Positions 18,088 to 26,699 of a stretch of 64,000 nucleotides of DNA are shown here, one piece after another. Each line of letters begins with the position of its first letter. The first letter of the stretch is position 1. Source of the stretch: Oscillospiraceae bacterium (GTDB taxonomy: Bacteria; Bacillota; Clostridia; Oscillospirales; Oscillospiraceae). Where the stretch lies: the NCBI GenBank assembly GCA_009783555.1, contig WRDH01000004.1:30797-94796 (forward strand), given 5' to 3'. A model generated the notes under the pieces. That model was given only the letters and a program-made list of their open reading frames with translations, searched no databases and was not told the origin of the DNA. A program made the position numbers and the translations under genes.

Positions 18088-18191
18088 TCAATATTATCTG
18101 CTTGTTAATTATATAGCCACATATTGATATTATTATCAGAGTTATATGTGGTGAATTAGTGAGTATATTTTGCGGGAAGGAGTGTGCTAAA

Positions 18192-18596
18192 ATGGTTGAG
18201 TTTACAAAAGATTTAAAGATAGGCATCGAACATATCGATAAGCAGCATAAGACACTTATCGATTATACAAACAACTTGATATCGCTTGGTTCCAAAGCAT
18301 CAAATCAGGAGGAGATTGAAAAATCCCTTGTATTCATGGGGACCTATGTAATAAAGCACTTTGCTGACGAAGAAGCATTCCAAGTGAAAATCGGGTATCC
18401 CCAATATGAGCGTCACCGTAAATTGCACATGGAGTTTATTGAGGTCTATAAAACATTCGTAGATAATTATAAGAAAAACGGCCACTCACCAAAGTTCATT
18501 ACAATATTCAAAAACACTGTTGTAGCATGGGTCGCAAAGCATGTTATGATGGAAGATCAGAATATAGGAAAGTATTATCGTTCAAAAGCAAATTAG
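18192..18596 (+). CDS. Bacteriohemerythrin
   Basis: A 134-residue hemerythrin-fold protein that binds O2 at a di-iron centre; in anaerobes it is thought to scavenge or sense oxygen. The ligands are visible in order: IEHIDKQHKTLI (His), HFADEEAF (His/Glu), YERHRKLHMEF (His, His) and KHVMMEDQN (His/Asp). ATG 18192 follows GGAG at 10 bases. It stands alone in front of the DsbA-like selenoprotein, fitting an oxidative-stress neighbourhood. No signalling domain is attached. Confidence 0.92.
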   Translation: MVEFTKDLKIGIEHIDKQHKTLIDYTNNLISLGSKASNQEEIEKSLVFMGTYVIKHFADEEAFQVKIGYPQYERHRKLHMEFIEVYKTFVDNYKKNGHSPKFITIFKNTVVAWVAKHVMMEDQNIGKYYRSKAN

Positions 18597-18617
18597 GATG
18601 TGAAACTATCTATGCAT

Positions 18618-18658
18618 TTTTCGAGAAACGTGCTATACTGCTTTTTAATTCTCGAAAA
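18618..18658 (+). promoter_or_regulatory. Operator-like dyad over the selenoprotein promoter
   Basis: TTTTCGAGAA (18618-18627) and TTCTCGAAAA (18649-18658) form a perfect 10-bp inverted repeat with a TATACT -10-like box (18634-18639) inside. No good -35 is visible, which is typical of an activator- or repressor-controlled promoter. It would control the selenoprotein and probably the cation efflux gene. Confidence 0.5.
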
Positions 18659-18689
18659 GTAACTAATACAAAACAAAGGAGTATATATC

Positions 18690-19205
18690 ATGATTAAAGT
18701 TGAAGCATTTATAGACAACACGTGACCGTATTGCGTTAAGGGATTGGAGTATCTCTCAGAAGTGTTGCCAAAATATCCGAACGTAGAAATTCTTTGGAAA
18801 CCCATTGAAGCCCATCCAAGGCACGAGGAGCCTGACCATAGACCATATGTAGACTTGATTGTGCAAGGCTGTTTGTATATTCAAGAGACAGGCGGCGATG
18901 TATTGGCTTTTACGAATAGAGTTTATAAAGCGCATTTTGAAGATAACTTAAATGTCGAAGATATATCCGTCCTCGTAAAGTGTGCCGCTGAAACCGGCGT
19001 AAAAGATATACCGGCATTCGAAGCTGCTCTTAAAAGCGGTAAATACAAACAAGCAATGCTTGATGCAAACGACTATGCCTACGAGCAAAAAGGTGTATGG
19101 GCTGTACCGACCTTTGTATGCGGAGATATTCGCCTAGATGCTGTTGGTGGCGTTGGAATTACAAAACAACAGCTGGACGAGTTTTTGAAAAAGTGTTGTC
19201 AATGA
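18690..19205 (+). CDS. DsbA-like thioredoxin-fold oxidoreductase, probable selenoprotein (in-frame TGA)
   Basis: The frame starts at ATG 18690, eight bases after AAAGGAG, and runs 171 residues to 19205 with one internal TGA at codon 12 (18723-18725). It reads MIKVEAFIDNT-TGA-PYC-VKGLEYL. The TGA occupies the first cysteine of the CPYC active site of DsbA/FrnE-like proteins, the classic selenocysteine position. The remaining sequence is intact and has the family landmarks HPRHEEPDHRPY, AVPTFVCGD (cis-proline loop) and AVGGVGITKQQLDEFL. TGA is an ordinary stop in other genes of this window (for example clpC), so a genome-wide recoding to Trp is not the explanation. It is probably cotranscribed with the cation efflux gene 9 nt later. 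Decay of a pseudogene is the alternative, but no other lesion is seen. Confidence 0.8.
18735..18758 (+). other. Candidate bacterial SECIS hairpin
   Basis: Directly after the TGA, AGGGA (18739-18743) can pair with TCTCT (18752-18756) around an eight-base loop TTGGAGTA that contains G residues. The loop lies 18 nt after the TGA, within the spacing known for bacterial SECIS elements. The stem is short and this is a hand fold, so it is tentative. Confidence 0.35.
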
Positions 19206-19214
19206 GGAAAAGAC

Positions 19215-20171
19215 ATGGCATCTTTAAGTGAAACCGACATCAGAACCAGATATATGCGTATTGCTGCAATCATCGCAATTGCAGGTAATGCTGTATTGGC
19301 TGTCTTAAAAATTGTTGTCGGGATTTTATCTCACAGCGGTGCTCTTATCGGTGATGGGATAGATTCATCAACTGACGTGCTGATCAGTCTGGTCATGCTC
19401 TTAATCGTAAAATTGATATCTAAACCTGCCGACAAAAAGCACCCTTGGGGACATAGGAGAGCGGAGACTATTGCGACGGCATTTCTGTCATTCATTATTT
19501 TTTTCGCAGGGGCACAACTGATAGTCAATTCAATTTCAAACTTAATATCCGGCACTCATGATGCAACACCATCTGTTATGGCAGTAGTAGTAGTCATAAT
19601 TTCTATTATCGGTAAGCTACTACTCGCTTACAGTCAGCACGTATTGGGTAAACGCGCTGATTCTGCGATAATTAAAGCGAATGCAAAAAATATGGCAAGT
19701 GATGTATTAATATCACTTGGAGTTCTTATAGGTTTTATATTAACAACCTTAACAGGAACAGCACTCGCCGATTCTGTCGTAGCTCTGTTGATAGGAGGAT
19801 GGATAATTAAAACAGCAATAGGAATTTTTGCTGATGTCAACCTCGAATTGATGGACGGAAACAATGATATAGAATCATATCGGGTTATTGTTGATGCGGT
19901 AAACTCAACGGATGGAGCAAGTAATCCGCACCGTGCCAGAATGAGGTGCATATCGGGTTTTTGGGATATAAGCTTTGACATCAATGTTTCTCCCGAGTGT
20001 TCCGTGATGGAATCGCATAAAATCGCATCAAGGGTTGAAAAAGAAATACGCAGCCGACTTGAGAATATATATGACATAGTTATTCATGTTGAACCAAGCG
20101 GTGATGATACCGCTGAAGGCTTCGGACTTACCGAGGACGAGATAACTAACGGCGAGATAGCTGATGAATAG
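19215..20171 (+). CDS. Cation diffusion facilitator family transporter
   Basis: A 318-residue metal/proton antiporter of the CDF family with about six membrane helices and a C-terminal cytoplasmic ferredoxin-like domain. Metal-site residues are DSSTD in the second helix and NMASD in the fifth, i.e. DxxxD with NxxxD where zinc exporters usually have HxxxD. That pattern has been linked to manganese-type CDF clades, so manganese or iron export is plausible (inference). HPWGHRRAET is the conserved loop after helix 3. The start is ATG 19215, 9 nt after the selenoprotein stop, so the two form a small operon. Confidence 0.9.
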   Translation: MASLSETDIRTRYMRIAAIIAIAGNAVLAVLKIVVGILSHSGALIGDGIDSSTDVLISLVMLLIVKLISKPADKKHPWGHRRAETIATAFLSFIIFFAGAQLIVNSISNLISGTHDATPSVMAVVVVIISIIGKLLLAYSQHVLGKRADSAIIKANAKNMASDVLISLGVLIGFILTTLTGTALADSVVALLIGGWIIKTAIGIFADVNLELMDGNNDIESYRVIVDAVNSTDGASNPHRARMRCISGFWDISFDINVSPECSVMESHKIASRVEKEIRSRLENIYDIVIHVEPSGDDTAEGFGLTEDEITNGEIADE

Positions 20172-20198
20172 AAAGGTAGTATGACCTCAAAATATAAT

Positions 20199-20227
20199 TT
20201 GACACGTACGGTTGTTTAGCGTACAAT
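20199..20227 (+). promoter_or_regulatory. Sigma-A promoter for the GPH symporter
   Basis: TTGACA (20199-20204), a 17-bp spacer and TACAAT (20222-20227), ahead of the symporter gene. The leader would be only about 20 nt and has little Shine-Dalgarno signal. Confidence 0.75.
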
Positions 20228-20252
20228 ACGACTTGGCGATTATGAATATTTC

Positions 20253-21728
20253 GTGAACAGTCGAGGATTTGAAACGATAGAAACTTTTTACCGTACAGAT
20301 GAAAAAATAAAGACTTCTACGAAGTGGTACTTCGCTCTTGGTGATATTTTTTCCGGCGGCTTCTTTAATATTGTAAACTTCTTTTATGGGATTTTCCTGA
20401 CAGATGTTGTTGGCATCAGTCCGTATTGGGCAGGTGTTGTTTTTCTTGTCGGAAACTTTATGGATGCGTTAACCGACCCCGCAATGGGGGTCATTACCGA
20501 TAATACCCGTACAAAGTTCGGGCGCCGCAGACCGTACATTATTTTAGGTGCGCCTCTTGTATTTCTCGCTTTTGTTATGATGTGGTTTCCCCTTGCAAGC
20601 GGTACAGAAATTTCACGTATCGTTTTCTATATATTTGCATTTGTTTTGATGAATACTGTCACAACTATCGTGCAAGTTCCTTTTCTTGCTATGGCTGCCG
20701 AGCTTTCTACCGACTATAATGAGCGGACTTCATTGACAAATGTACGTATGATAGTTTCTCTTGCATCATCGCTTTTATGTGCGGTTTTACCGATGCTTAT
20801 TGTAGGAGCTTACCAGGAGGTCCGTACGGGTTATATAGCAATGAGCATTATATTCGGGTTGTTTTTCACGCTCCCGCTCATTTTGGTTTTTCTTAAGGTT
20901 AAGGAGCGAAAACAGTTTTCGGAAGGTAAAAAAGCAACATTCCGCGAAATGTTTGCACCAATCCGCATTCGTATTTTCCGTCGGTATATGTATATATACC
21001 TCGGCATTCTCCTGTCCATGGATGTGGTCGCAATGATTTTTGCGTATTATATGACCTACAGCTTAGAACGTTTTGATGAAATCAGCTTTGTTTTGGGAAC
21101 ACTTTTAATTTCCCAAATGATTTTGATTCCTGTTGCCGCATGGTTTGCGAAAAAGACCAGCAAAATAAAAGCAATTATACTCGGGAACATTGGATGGGCA
21201 TTATGCGCCGGAGCCAGCTTCCTGCTAAGTTATGACAGCCCCGGATTTCATATTTATTTGCTCGCGGGTTTTCTTGGTGCTTTTATGGCATTTTCGTTGG
21301 TCGGTTATAATGCATTATTTGGTGATGTAACAGAGGTTGGAGAGTACAAGCTCGGTTACAGGGCCGAAGGGAGTTTTTACGGAATACAACAGTTTATCCG
21401 CAAGTGCTGTGCAGCAGTTGCGAATTGGTTTGCTTTATTTCTTTTGGGTGTAGCAGGATTCGTAACACCTCTGGAGATTGTCGAAGATGGCATAACCTAC
21501 CTTATTACGCAGCCGCAGACCCCGCTGGTTTTATTTACAATTAATGCTATTTTAGGTATTGTTTCCGTAATCTTCTTAATACCATCTACAATAGTTGCTT
21601 TTAGCTGGAAATTAACTAAAGATAAACATTCCAAGCTGATTTCGTATCTTGACAGAAAACGTGCCGGCTTAGATATTGATGAGACACACGAAAATGAGGT
21701 TCGCGAAATCTGTGATACGTTGATGTAG
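20253..21728 (+). CDS. GPH family (MFS_2) sugar:cation symporter
   Basis: A 491-residue membrane protein with about 12 predicted helices, of the glycoside-pentoside-hexuronide:cation symporter family. Family landmarks are GDIFSGGFFNIVNFFYG, DALTDPAMGVITDNTRTKFG (loop 2-3) and GRRRPYIILGAPL. Later segments include ALFGDVTEVGEYKLGYRAEG. It would import a glycoside, pentose or uronate with a cation. The GTG start at 20253 is the first possible one after the promoter; an ATG at 20243 is out of frame and stops at once. It may serve the sugar cluster at 14-18 kb, but that is a guess. Confidence 0.87.
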   Translation: MNSRGFETIETFYRTDEKIKTSTKWYFALGDIFSGGFFNIVNFFYGIFLTDVVGISPYWAGVVFLVGNFMDALTDPAMGVITDNTRTKFGRRRPYIILGAPLVFLAFVMMWFPLASGTEISRIVFYIFAFVLMNTVTTIVQVPFLAMAAELSTDYNERTSLTNVRMIVSLASSLLCAVLPMLIVGAYQEVRTGYIAMSIIFGLFFTLPLILVFLKVKERKQFSEGKKATFREMFAPIRIRIFRRYMYIYLGILLSMDVVAMIFAYYMTYSLERFDEISFVLGTLLISQMILIPVAAWFAKKTSKIKAIILGNIGWALCAGASFLLSYDSPGFHIYLLAGFLGAFMAFSLVGYNALFGDVTEVGEYKLGYRAEGSFYGIQQFIRKCCAAVANWFALFLLGVAGFVTPLEIVEDGITYLITQPQTPLVLFTINAILGIVSVIFLIPSTIVAFSWKLTKDKHSKLISYLDRKRAGLDIDETHENEVREICDTLM

Positions 21729-21764
21729 TATAAGTATAGTGAAACAATGCGGAATAAACAAAAC

Positions 21765-21843
21765 TCGTCATTGCGGCCTCCGAGCCGCAATCCCGTATCG
21801 TGTGCATTATCAAGGGGATTGCGGGTCGAGCCCGCAATGACGA
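21765..21843. repeat. Inverted-repeat element built from two small hairpins
   Basis: TCGTCATTGCGG at the left end is mirrored by CCGCAATGACGA at the right end. Each arm folds on itself as ATTGCGG...CCGCAAT. It sits between the convergent symporter and DUF4349 genes and resembles dispersed extragenic repeats. It may also stop transcription from both sides. Confidence 0.6.
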
Positions 21844-21856
21844 TGTGTTAAATTTT

Positions 21857-23080
21857 TTATTCAGCTTTTCCCGTTTGCTCTGAATCAACTTGCTCGTTTG
21901 GCAGGCTTTCAGGTGTTGGTTGTTGTGATAACGTCTCTACCGGTGTGTTTGCCGGTGAAGCAGGATAAGCCGGCGCGGTCGGGTAAGTTGGAGTTGCCGG
22001 GTAAGCCGGAGCAGCGGGGTACATTGGCGCAGTTGGATATGCGGTTGCTTTCGGGGGCATGTTTGCTCTTTTTTTCGCGTATGCACGCATCTTTCTTCTT
22101 ATTATTATCAGAGCGATTATTGCAACTGCGGCAAGGACAATCAAAACCGGTGCAGATACAATCAGCCACAGGAACAGGTTCATGAAGAATCTTCCGATGC
22201 CTCTTAGAGAAGATATGAAACCATCTCTGATTTGCTCCCAGTAGGATGGATTAAATTGCGGCTGTTCCGTATATTCCTCAACTTCTCTTATTGTCAGTGT
22301 CATAGTGCTGAAATCAACTTGCCGTTGCCAGTTATTAAGCGTCGTTGTAAGCCACTCTATTTGATAACGCACATCGGACAAACGTTCTTCAATTGCAATG
22401 AGATCGGGAATATCATCTGCCTGCGAAAGCATGTTCAGCAAACGTTCTTCCTGTATTATCAATGAGTTTAAGCGTGATTGTGTATCAACAAACTGCGCGG
22501 TAATATTATCTGCGCGGCTGCTTTCGTGAACTACATTTCCAAGAACACGAAGCTGCCCGGTCATAGCATTGAGGCTGAGTACCGGAACACGAATGGTGAA
22601 TGATGCATAGCGAAAATCATCCCATCCATGAAATCTTGACGCATAGTTAACACCGCTGATACTTGAATGCTCGATAAACGCACCGTACATCAAAAGCATT
22701 GTATGTACATTCTCGATAGTTTCGTCGAAATTTAAGGTTTCTATGTCTGCAAAGACAGAGTAAATAATTTTCTCTGCAAGACCCTCTGTAACAGGAGCCG
22801 TAATGGGAGTGACATTTCCTCCGTCGGACCCGCCTCCTGCAGCAGACCCCCCGTAATCACGTCCGAGGTCTGTGTACATTTCCGCATCATCCATCGCATA
22901 CATAGCAATGCTGTCTGACATAACCATTTCTGCCATAGGAGGTGCAGCAGCCGGTGCCGTTGTACCTCCACCACTCAATGCAAAATAGTTACCCGAAGAA
23001 CTGTCGGCTCCGCCGGCACATGCTGAGAGAAGTGCAACTGCAAGGGCTACAACGAGTATAATTGATATCCTCTTTTTCAT
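21857..23080 (-). CDS. DUF4349 domain lipoprotein
   Basis: A 407-residue exported protein. It starts MKKRISIILVVALAVALLSA followed by Cys, a signal peptide with an LSAC lipobox. Residues about 100-310 form the DUF4349 region with a coiled-coil stretch (IAIEERLSDVRYQIEWLTT). A membrane helix follows at about 325-350 (VLIVLAAVAIIALIIIRR), then a tail of repeated Ala-Tyr-Pro-Thr units rich in proline. Having both a lipid anchor and a late membrane helix is usual for this family, whose function is unknown. ATG 23080 follows GGAGG at nine bases. It occupies the place behind trmD where rplS often lies. Confidence 0.85.
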   Translation of the reverse strand: MKKRISIILVVALAVALLSACAGGADSSSGNYFALSGGGTTAPAAAPPMAEMVMSDSIAMYAMDDAEMYTDLGRDYGGSAAGGGSDGGNVTPITAPVTEGLAEKIIYSVFADIETLNFDETIENVHTMLLMYGAFIEHSSISGVNYASRFHGWDDFRYASFTIRVPVLSLNAMTGQLRVLGNVVHESSRADNITAQFVDTQSRLNSLIIQEERLLNMLSQADDIPDLIAIEERLSDVRYQIEWLTTTLNNWQRQVDFSTMTLTIREVEEYTEQPQFNPSYWEQIRDGFISSLRGIGRFFMNLFLWLIVSAPVLIVLAAVAIIALIIIRRKMRAYAKKRANMPPKATAYPTAPMYPAAPAYPATPTYPTAPAYPASPANTPVETLSQQPTPESLPNEQVDSEQTGKAE

Positions 23081-23197
23081 CTTTTTAATCCTCCACAACA
23101 TCGATATTAAGTCGTAATTCAAGGTCCTAAACACTATGACGGATATATAGAAATTTTGTTCCATTTTATTGGATTTTTATTACTATTTTTTCATTTA

Positions 23198-23884
23198 TCA
23201 TTTGTCATTTATCAAGTCCGGACGGCGTTCACGTGTTCTCTCAATCGATTGCTGCTTGCGCCACTCGTCTATATTAGCATGATGACCTGACAACAGCACT
23301 TCCGGTACCTTTCTGTCTTTCCAAATCTCCGGGCGGGTATATTGGGGATATTCGAGTAACCCGTTCCAATGACTCTCATCTGTAAAGCACTCTTCATCGG
23401 GTAAAACACCGGGAACTAGGCGGCACACAGCGTCGGCGACCGCCATTGCGGGTATCTCTCCGCCTGTCAGGACAAAATCGCCAATTGATATTTCTTCATC
23501 CACACACTCTTCGATAAAGCGTTCATCAACACCCTCATATCTTCCGCAAACAATAATTAACCTTTCATGTTCTCGCTGTAAACGCCGTGCATCCTCTTGC
23601 TTAAATACCTTTCCGCAAGGTGACATGAAAATAGTATGAACCCTATGCCCTGCCTCATCACAAATATGTTTCCAACAATCATAAAGCGGCTGAGCAAGCA
23701 TTACACAACCGCGACCGCCGCCATAAGGATAGTCATCAACCTGCCGTTGCTTGTTGGTAGTATAATCCCGTATCTGGTGACACTCAATACGAATATAACC
23801 ACGCTCCTGCCCGCGCCCCAATATACTTTCGCACAACATATCCCCGACTATATCAGGGAATAATGTCATTATATCAATTCTCAT
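23198..23884 (-). CDS. trmD: tRNA (guanine-37-N1)-methyltransferase
   Basis: SPOUT-class enzyme that methylates G37 next to the anticodon and prevents frameshifting; 228 residues. Visible landmarks are MRIDIMTLFPDIV at the N-terminus, DDYPYGGGRGCVM, CGRYEGVDERF and the knot motif EISIGDFVLTGGE. The start overlaps the rimM stop by one base (TAATG), so the pair is coupled. It is the last gene of the ylxM-ffh-rpsP-khpA-rimM-trmD operon in this window. Confidence 0.97.
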   Translation of the reverse strand: MRIDIMTLFPDIVGDMLCESILGRGQERGYIRIECHQIRDYTTNKQRQVDDYPYGGGRGCVMLAQPLYDCWKHICDEAGHRVHTIFMSPCGKVFKQEDARRLQREHERLIIVCGRYEGVDERFIEECVDEEISIGDFVLTGGEIPAMAVADAVCRLVPGVLPDEECFTDESHWNGLLEYPQYTRPEIWKDRKVPEVLLSGHHANIDEWRKQQSIERTRERRPDLINDK

Positions 23885-24372
23885 TACAACCCCTCAATTA
23901 AACGAATCTTAATAAACCCTTCTTCCAAACTCGTTTCAACAATAAATTCCGGTACAGCAGGTACAAGAATCTCCCTCGCCCCTTTTATAACGTACACGTT
24001 ATTTGAAGGCAAAGATAAAATATCTGAAAGAGTACCCAGAGCCTCCCCTGTTTCGTTGTTAACAACTTTCAGACCTATTAGGTCGGTGATAAAGTATCTG
24101 CCTTCTTCGAGTTTCACATCTTCTTTTTTTATCTTGATAATTTTGTTTTTCATCCTAATCGCGGCGTCTATGTCGTCAACGCCCTGCAGGGTTGCGATAA
24201 CGCAACCCTTTTGCACTCTTGAAGATAGTACCTGTACGGGCTTCTCATCGATATAGAAATGCTCAAATTCTGTCAGGAAGCCGGGTGAATCAGCCCATGG
24301 CTGCACCCTTACCTCGCCTCGATTACCGTGAGTATTTACGATTATGCCCGCCTCTAAAAATCCTGATTTCAT
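23884..24372 (-). CDS. rimM: 16S rRNA processing protein RimM
   Basis: Assembly factor for the 30S head that binds S19; 162 residues. The N-terminal barrel domain begins EAGIIVNTHGNRGEVRV and the PRC-barrel half includes FITDLIGLKVVNNETGEALG and ILVPAVPEFIV. It sits in the standard operon between khpA and trmD. The Shine-Dalgarno ahead of ATG 24372 is weak. Confidence 0.96.
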   Translation of the reverse strand: MKSGFLEAGIIVNTHGNRGEVRVQPWADSPGFLTEFEHFYIDEKPVQVLSSRVQKGCVIATLQGVDDIDAAIRMKNKIIKIKKEDVKLEEGRYFITDLIGLKVVNNETGEALGTLSDILSLPSNNVYVIKGAREILVPAVPEFIVETSLEEGFIKIRLIEGL

Positions 24373-24383
24373 GAACTATTAAA

Positions 24384-24623
24384 TCAGTCTACGATGTCAA
24401 CACTGATGCGTTTACCTTGTCTTGCGGCTACGCTGCGCATTAGTGCCCGGATTTCTTTTGCGATACGCCCTTGACGTCCTATCACCTTGCCCATATCTGA
24501 GGCATTTACACGCAACTCAAAGACCGTTTCCGTTTCTTCTTCACGTTCGGTGATATTTACTTCGTCGGGATTATCGACAAGGTTTTTTGCGATATATGTC
24601 AATAACTCCTTCAAATCACTCAT
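24384..24623 (-). CDS. khpA: KH domain RNA-binding protein KhpA (YlqC)
   Basis: A 79-residue single-KH protein. The GxxG loop appears as [15 protein letters not shown], preceded by the helical [19 protein letters not shown]. In Bacillota KhpA pairs with KhpB to bind RNA and affects cell division. ATG 24623 follows GAGGG and overlaps the rpsP stop by eight bases (ATGAGTGA); a longer upstream frame inside rpsP was rejected. Confidence 0.93.
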   Translation of the reverse strand: MSDLKELLTYIAKNLVDNPDEVNITEREEETETVFELRVNASDMGKVIGRQGRIAKEIRALMRSVAARQGKRISVDIVD

Positions 24624-24915
24624 CTTTTTTGCCCTCTGCTTTATCTTCTGCAGCAGCACTCTTTTCAGTACCTGCCGTAGACGCACCCGCTTTCTTTAAC
24701 AATGCTCTAACTGTATCTGTCGGTTGTGCACCGTTTTTTATCCAGTATTCTGCACGTTCCATGTCGATTTTGATTTCGGATGGTTGTGTGACCGGATTGT
24801 ATGTGCCGATTTCTTCGATACATCTGCCGTCACGCGGAGATTTCGAATCTGCTACTACTACTCTGTAGAAAGGATTCTTTTTCGCGCCCATTCTGCGAAG
24901 TCTGATTTTTACCAT
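24616..24915 (-). CDS. rpsP: 30S ribosomal protein S16
   Basis: Small-subunit protein, 99 residues. It starts [20 protein letters not shown], and the S16 core ends near [19 protein letters not shown] short Ala/Lys/Glu-rich tail follows. ATG 24915 follows GGAGG. An upstream in-frame start lies on the other side of that site and is not supported. Confidence 0.96.
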   Translation of the reverse strand: MVKIRLRRMGAKKNPFYRVVVADSKSPRDGRCIEEIGTYNPVTQPSEIKIDMERAEYWIKNGAQPTDTVRALLKKAGASTAGTEKSAAAEDKAEGKKDE

Positions 24916-24937
24916 TTTTGTTTTTCCTCCAATTATT

Positions 24938-26284
24938 TTACATTCCAAACAAACCTTTTTTACCTTTTCCGCCGAACATTGCGGGTAATTTGCCTTTAGA
25001 GATTTGTTTAGTCATTGCCTGCATAGCTTCAAATTGCTTCAACAATCTGTTTATATCGACAACCGCAGTCCCGCTGCCTGCGGCAATTCGTTTTTTACGG
25101 CTGCTGTTTAGAGCCGAAGGGTTATCACGTTCGTATTGTGTCATGGAGAGAATGATTGCTTCTGTTTTTACCAGTGTACTCTCATCAATTGAAGCACCTG
25201 CAAGAGCTTTTGCGTCCATGCCCGGGAGCATCCCCGCTATATCCGAAAGCCCGCCCATAGACCTGACCTGTGTGAGCTGGTCGTAGTAATCTGACAGTGT
25301 AAGCTTGTTTTTCATCAGCTTCTCTGTCATTTCCTGAGCCTTTTTCTCATCAAAAGCCAGCTCTGCCTTTTCAATAAGCGTCAACACATCGCCCATGCCC
25401 AAAATTCTTGATGCCATACGGTCGGGGTGAAACGGCTCAATTTGGTCGAGTTTTTCTCCTGTTCCCGAAAACTTTACGGGCTTACCCGTTACAGCTCTGA
25501 CAGACAGTGCTGCGCCACCCCGGGCATCGCCATCCAGCTTGGTTAGAATCACACCATCGATATCGAGCGCGTCATTAAACGCTGTTGCCGCATTTACAGC
25601 ATCTTGACCTGTCATAGCATCAACAACAAGTAGTATCTCTGTCGGGTTGACAGCGGCCTTTATCTGCTTCAGCTCATCGACAAGGTCGCTATCAATATGA
25701 AGCCGTCCTGCAGTATCCAGTAAAACGAGGTCATTGCCGTTTTTATTTGCATGAGCTATCGCTGCTTTGGCAATATTTACGGGATTTGCTGTACCCATCT
25801 CAAACACAGGTATATCAAGTTGCTTTCCAACAGTTTTTAACTGTTCAATTGCAGCGGGTCTGTAAATGTCACATGCAACAAGAAGCGGTTTTTTACTGTT
25901 ATACTTTCTCATATAACCAGCAAGCTTTGCACTGGTTGTTGTTTTACCCGAACCTTGAAGGCCTATCAGCATAAGTATAGTCGGCGGCTTTGATGAAATT
26001 GCGATTTTGGCATTTTCCGACCCCATGAGTGTACAGAGTTCTTCATTAACTATCTTTATGACCATCTGCGCCGGGGTAAGACTTTCAAGGACATCCTTAC
26101 CTACCGCTCTTGCACTTACAGTGTTGACAAAATCACGTACAACCTTAAACCCGACATCGGCTTCAAGCAAAGCGAGGCGTACCTCACGCATTGCTTCTTT
26201 GATATCGGCTTCTTTAAGCCGTCCTTTTCCGCGCAGCTTTTTAAACGCGGCATTTAATTTTTCCGATAAGCTTTCAAACGCCAT
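24938..26284 (-). CDS. ffh: Signal recognition particle protein Ffh
   Basis: GTPase subunit of SRP that directs nascent membrane proteins to FtsY; 448 residues. The N domain is followed by the G domain with [15 protein letters not shown] (P-loop), DTAGRLHID and [10 protein letters not shown]. The methionine-rich M domain ends [10 protein letters not shown]. The start codon lies directly after the ylxM stop. 4.5S/SRP RNA was looked for but not seen in the window. Confidence 0.97.
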   Translation of the reverse strand: MAFESLSEKLNAAFKKLRGKGRLKEADIKEAMREVRLALLEADVGFKVVRDFVNTVSARAVGKDVLESLTPAQMVIKIVNEELCTLMGSENAKIAISSKPPTILMLIGLQGSGKTTTSAKLAGYMRKYNSKKPLLVACDIYRPAAIEQLKTVGKQLDIPVFEMGTANPVNIAKAAIAHANKNGNDLVLLDTAGRLHIDSDLVDELKQIKAAVNPTEILLVVDAMTGQDAVNAATAFNDALDIDGVILTKLDGDARGGAALSVRAVTGKPVKFSGTGEKLDQIEPFHPDRMASRILGMGDVLTLIEKAELAFDEKKAQEMTEKLMKNKLTLSDYYDQLTQVRSMGGLSDIAGMLPGMDAKALAGASIDESTLVKTEAIILSMTQYERDNPSALNSSRKKRIAAGSGTAVVDINRLLKQFEAMQAMTKQISKGKLPAMFGGKGKKGLFGM

Positions 26285-26602
26285 TTATGTATTTTTCTCC
26301 AGTTGAAAATAACTAAGCACTGCGGGATGGACTTTCTCACCGTTTGTAATCGACTGTTCCAATATAGAACGTGTTTCAAACCACTTCTGAAAAATCCCTG
26401 TTTTTTTCTCAAACCGAACAAGAGTCTTTTCAGCTCGCATTATAATGTCGTAAACACCCTGTTTGGAAATCCCTGCACTCTCCGCAATCTCGGACAAAGA
26501 CAAATCCTCATTGTGGTACAGGTCGTAATACTCATGCTGTTTTTCTGTGAGCATATCACCAAAAAAATCAAACAACATTGTGTTTTTTAGTGTTTCGTCC
26601 AT
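26285..26602 (-). CDS. ylxM: YlxM family DNA-binding protein
   Basis: A 105-residue sigma-70 region 4-like helix-turn-helix protein: LTEKQHEYYDLYHNEDLSLS followed by EIAESAGISKQGVYDIIMRA. YlxM is encoded before ffh in Bacillota and is thought to influence SRP expression or assembly. ATG 26602 follows GGAG. It is the first gene of the SRP operon behind the dyad-containing promoter at 26641-26670. Confidence 0.93.
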   Translation of the reverse strand: MDETLKNTMLFDFFGDMLTEKQHEYYDLYHNEDLSLSEIAESAGISKQGVYDIIMRAEKTLVRFEKKTGIFQKWFETRSILEQSITNGEKVHPAVLSYFQLEKNT

Positions 26603-26640
26603 CTAGCACTCCGTAAAGTATAAATACTTAACACCCAAAC

Positions 26641-26670
26641 ATAATAAACTATGTATTGGGTGCTTGTCAA
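26641..26670 (-). promoter_or_regulatory. Promoter with dyad for ylxM-ffh operon
   Basis: On the minus strand TTGACA (26665-26670) and TATTAT (26641-26646) are 18 bp apart. An imperfect dyad (CACCCAA...TTGGGTG, 26632-26662, with inner ACATA/TATGT) covers the -10 region and spacer, as an operator would. Confidence 0.65.
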
Positions 26671-26699
26671 GAGGGAATTTTACATAGGAGTAAGTAACA

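Noticed and set aside
17818..18191. Complete small genes in the gap between mtlD and hemerythrin
   Set aside because: Remaining frames lack start sites and family resemblance; only the two remnants described were kept.
18723..18725. TGA read as an ordinary stop with a pseudogene or a TTG start at 18744
   Set aside because: Starting at 18744 would omit the active site and has no ribosome-binding site, while ATG 18690 has a strong one and the frame is otherwise intact.
23160..23215. Short TCATTTATCATTTGTC repeats, also at 59570-59600, as a CRISPR-like or regulatory repeat
   Set aside because: Units are low-complexity, irregular and only a few bases long; no spacers.
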